This document shows, piece after piece, positions 63,227 through 64,000 of a stretch of 64,000 nt of DNA. The translations under genes were made by a program, and so were the position numbers. Position 1 is the stretch's first letter. Each line of letters starts with the position of its first letter. Below the pieces are notes generated by a model. The model had not been told where the DNA came from. It saw only the letters and a program-made list of their open reading frames with translations, and did not search any database. This stretch comes from Marisa cornuarietis (lineage: Eukaryota; Mollusca; Gastropoda; Architaenioglossa; Ampullariidae), in the NCBI GenBank assembly GCA_004794655.1, contig SMMW01000585.1, positions 8,307,501-8,371,500 of the forward strand, in the 5' to 3' direction.

Positions 63227-63564
63227 GCCAGGGCTATCTATATACTTTGAAAGTAGCATCAAAGGTATGCTCTTTGGTAGCATGGACCAGCGATTTTTAA
63301 ATTTCACATCTAGGTAGATGAGAACTAGGCCTATATAACTTGAAAGAGTGTTCTCAGAGAATTGAAAATCACTTTAAATTTTCACAATCAGGTCTTTGTT
63401 AAAAAAAAAAAAAAACTTGGTTACAACCCAGCCTGCATGAGTTCTTGGGCCCCTTGCGGGCTGAGGAGTCCATCCCGTACGGGCTGGCACACTCCTAGCA
63501 TGGCGGGGGTTGCAAACGGGATCTGCATGGGTCCCGTTCGGGATTTCGGAGGACTACCCGTAAC

Positions 63565-63690
63565 TTTCCCGCCGCTAAACCTCATCCATCCCGCCGCTAT
63601 ACCTCATCCATCCCACCCCTATACCTCATCAAACCCGCCCCTATAACTCATCCATCCCTCATCAAACCCGCCCCTATACCTCATTCAAAC
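63565..63690 (+). repeat. Short tandem repeat array, ~23-bp unit
   Basis: About five imperfect units of CCCGCCCCTATACCTCATCC type follow a GC-rich tract (63430-63560). The composition is clearly richer in GC than the surroundings. Confidence 0.7.
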
Positions 63691-63892
63691 CTGCAGAAGC
63701 CCCATTCAAATTCACCACCACACCACACCACATAGCACACCAGAAAACAATACTACATCTTTCACACATTCAATCACTCCTCTCTTACTCTTGATAAATA
63801 CCAGCAGGCAAAAGATAGATATGATTCAACAATTTATTTACATCATATTTGCATAAAAGCAAAAGATCAACAGCCAGTGTGACCGCAATGAG

Positions 63893-63955
63893 CTAATGTC
63901 TATTTACATCAAAGAGCCTGATGATGATGGGTCCCAGGGCAGTTGCTGAAAGTGC
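63893..63955 (-). CDS. Terminal coding exon of an unidentified gene that continues beyond the window
   Basis: On the minus strand a pyrimidine-poor but T-rich tract ends in CAG directly before 63955. It opens a 63-nt frame beginning ALSATALGPIIIRLFD and ending in TAG at 63893. A minus-strand AATAAA (plus TTTATT) follows at 63833-63838, about 55 bp past the stop. Together these look like the last exon and 3' end of a gene entering from the right. The peptide is hydrophobic, perhaps the end of a membrane protein. I do not recognise the family. A chance short ORF cannot be excluded. Confidence 0.4.
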   Translation of the reverse strand, partial: ALSATALGPIIIRLFDVNRH

Positions 63956-64000
63956 CTGACAAAAAAAACAAAACAAAAAACCATTAGAATCTTTAAACTC

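Noticed and set aside
1..64000. tRNA or rRNA genes
   Set aside because: Only A/B-box-containing SINE heads were found. None folds into a full tRNA by eye, and no rRNA-like sequence was seen.

Overview
This is a eukaryotic nuclear window. Its genes are split by many introns with GT/AG junctions, carry poly(A) signals, and sit in AT-rich, transposon-dense intergenic DNA. The protein sequences are metazoan. The repeat set points to a lophotrochozoan, most likely a gastropod mollusc: CR1/L2-type LINEs with ATT-rich tails, tRNA-derived SINEs, and hAT, Tigger, piggyBac-like and P-like DNA elements. The species call is inference.

Five genes can be assembled exon by exon with consistent reading phase, plus one terminal exon. 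(1) ITFG2, + strand, 2896-12139, 12 coding exons, 431 aa. (2) A KIFC1/HSET-type kinesin-14, - strand, 12323-25617, 17 coding exons, about 731 aa, convergent with ITFG2 so that the 3' ends meet or overlap. (3) A di-N-acetylchitobiase (CTBS)-like protein, + strand, 33422-45565, 9 exons, 456 aa. It has a signal peptide, a GH18 domain lacking the catalytic glutamate, and an added C-terminal membrane anchor. (4) HSPBP1, - strand, 48530-54471, 6 coding exons, 327 aa, with heat-shock elements upstream. (5) MED18, - strand, 58761-61845, 6 coding exons, 214 aa. (6) The last exon of an unidentified - strand gene at the right edge.

The DNA between and inside these genes is largely mobile elements. 3.0-6.6 kb (ITFG2 intron 2) holds LINE and SINE fragments. 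An hAT MITE with target-site duplication lies at 8.0-8.35 kb. A P-element/THAP9-like transposon sits in a kinesin intron (16.2-17.8 kb). 26.0-29.65 kb is a Tigger element carrying a nested CR1/L2-type LINE. 36.7-40.0 kb, inside the chitobiase-like gene, is an hAT transposon carrying a nested non-LTR element with a perfect 10-bp target duplication. 55.6-58.1 kb holds two LINE copies, one split by a TTAA-flanked MITE. 62.7-63.2 kb is a 512-bp element with very long inverted repeats built from a repeated CGTCAC motif.

The genes do not form a pathway. ITFG2 (KICSTOR/mTORC1 nutrient sensing), KIFC1 (spindle), HSPBP1 (Hsp70 exchange) and MED18 (transcription) are housekeeping or cell-cycle genes. 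The membrane-anchored, catalytically altered chitobiase relative is the most unusual gene here.
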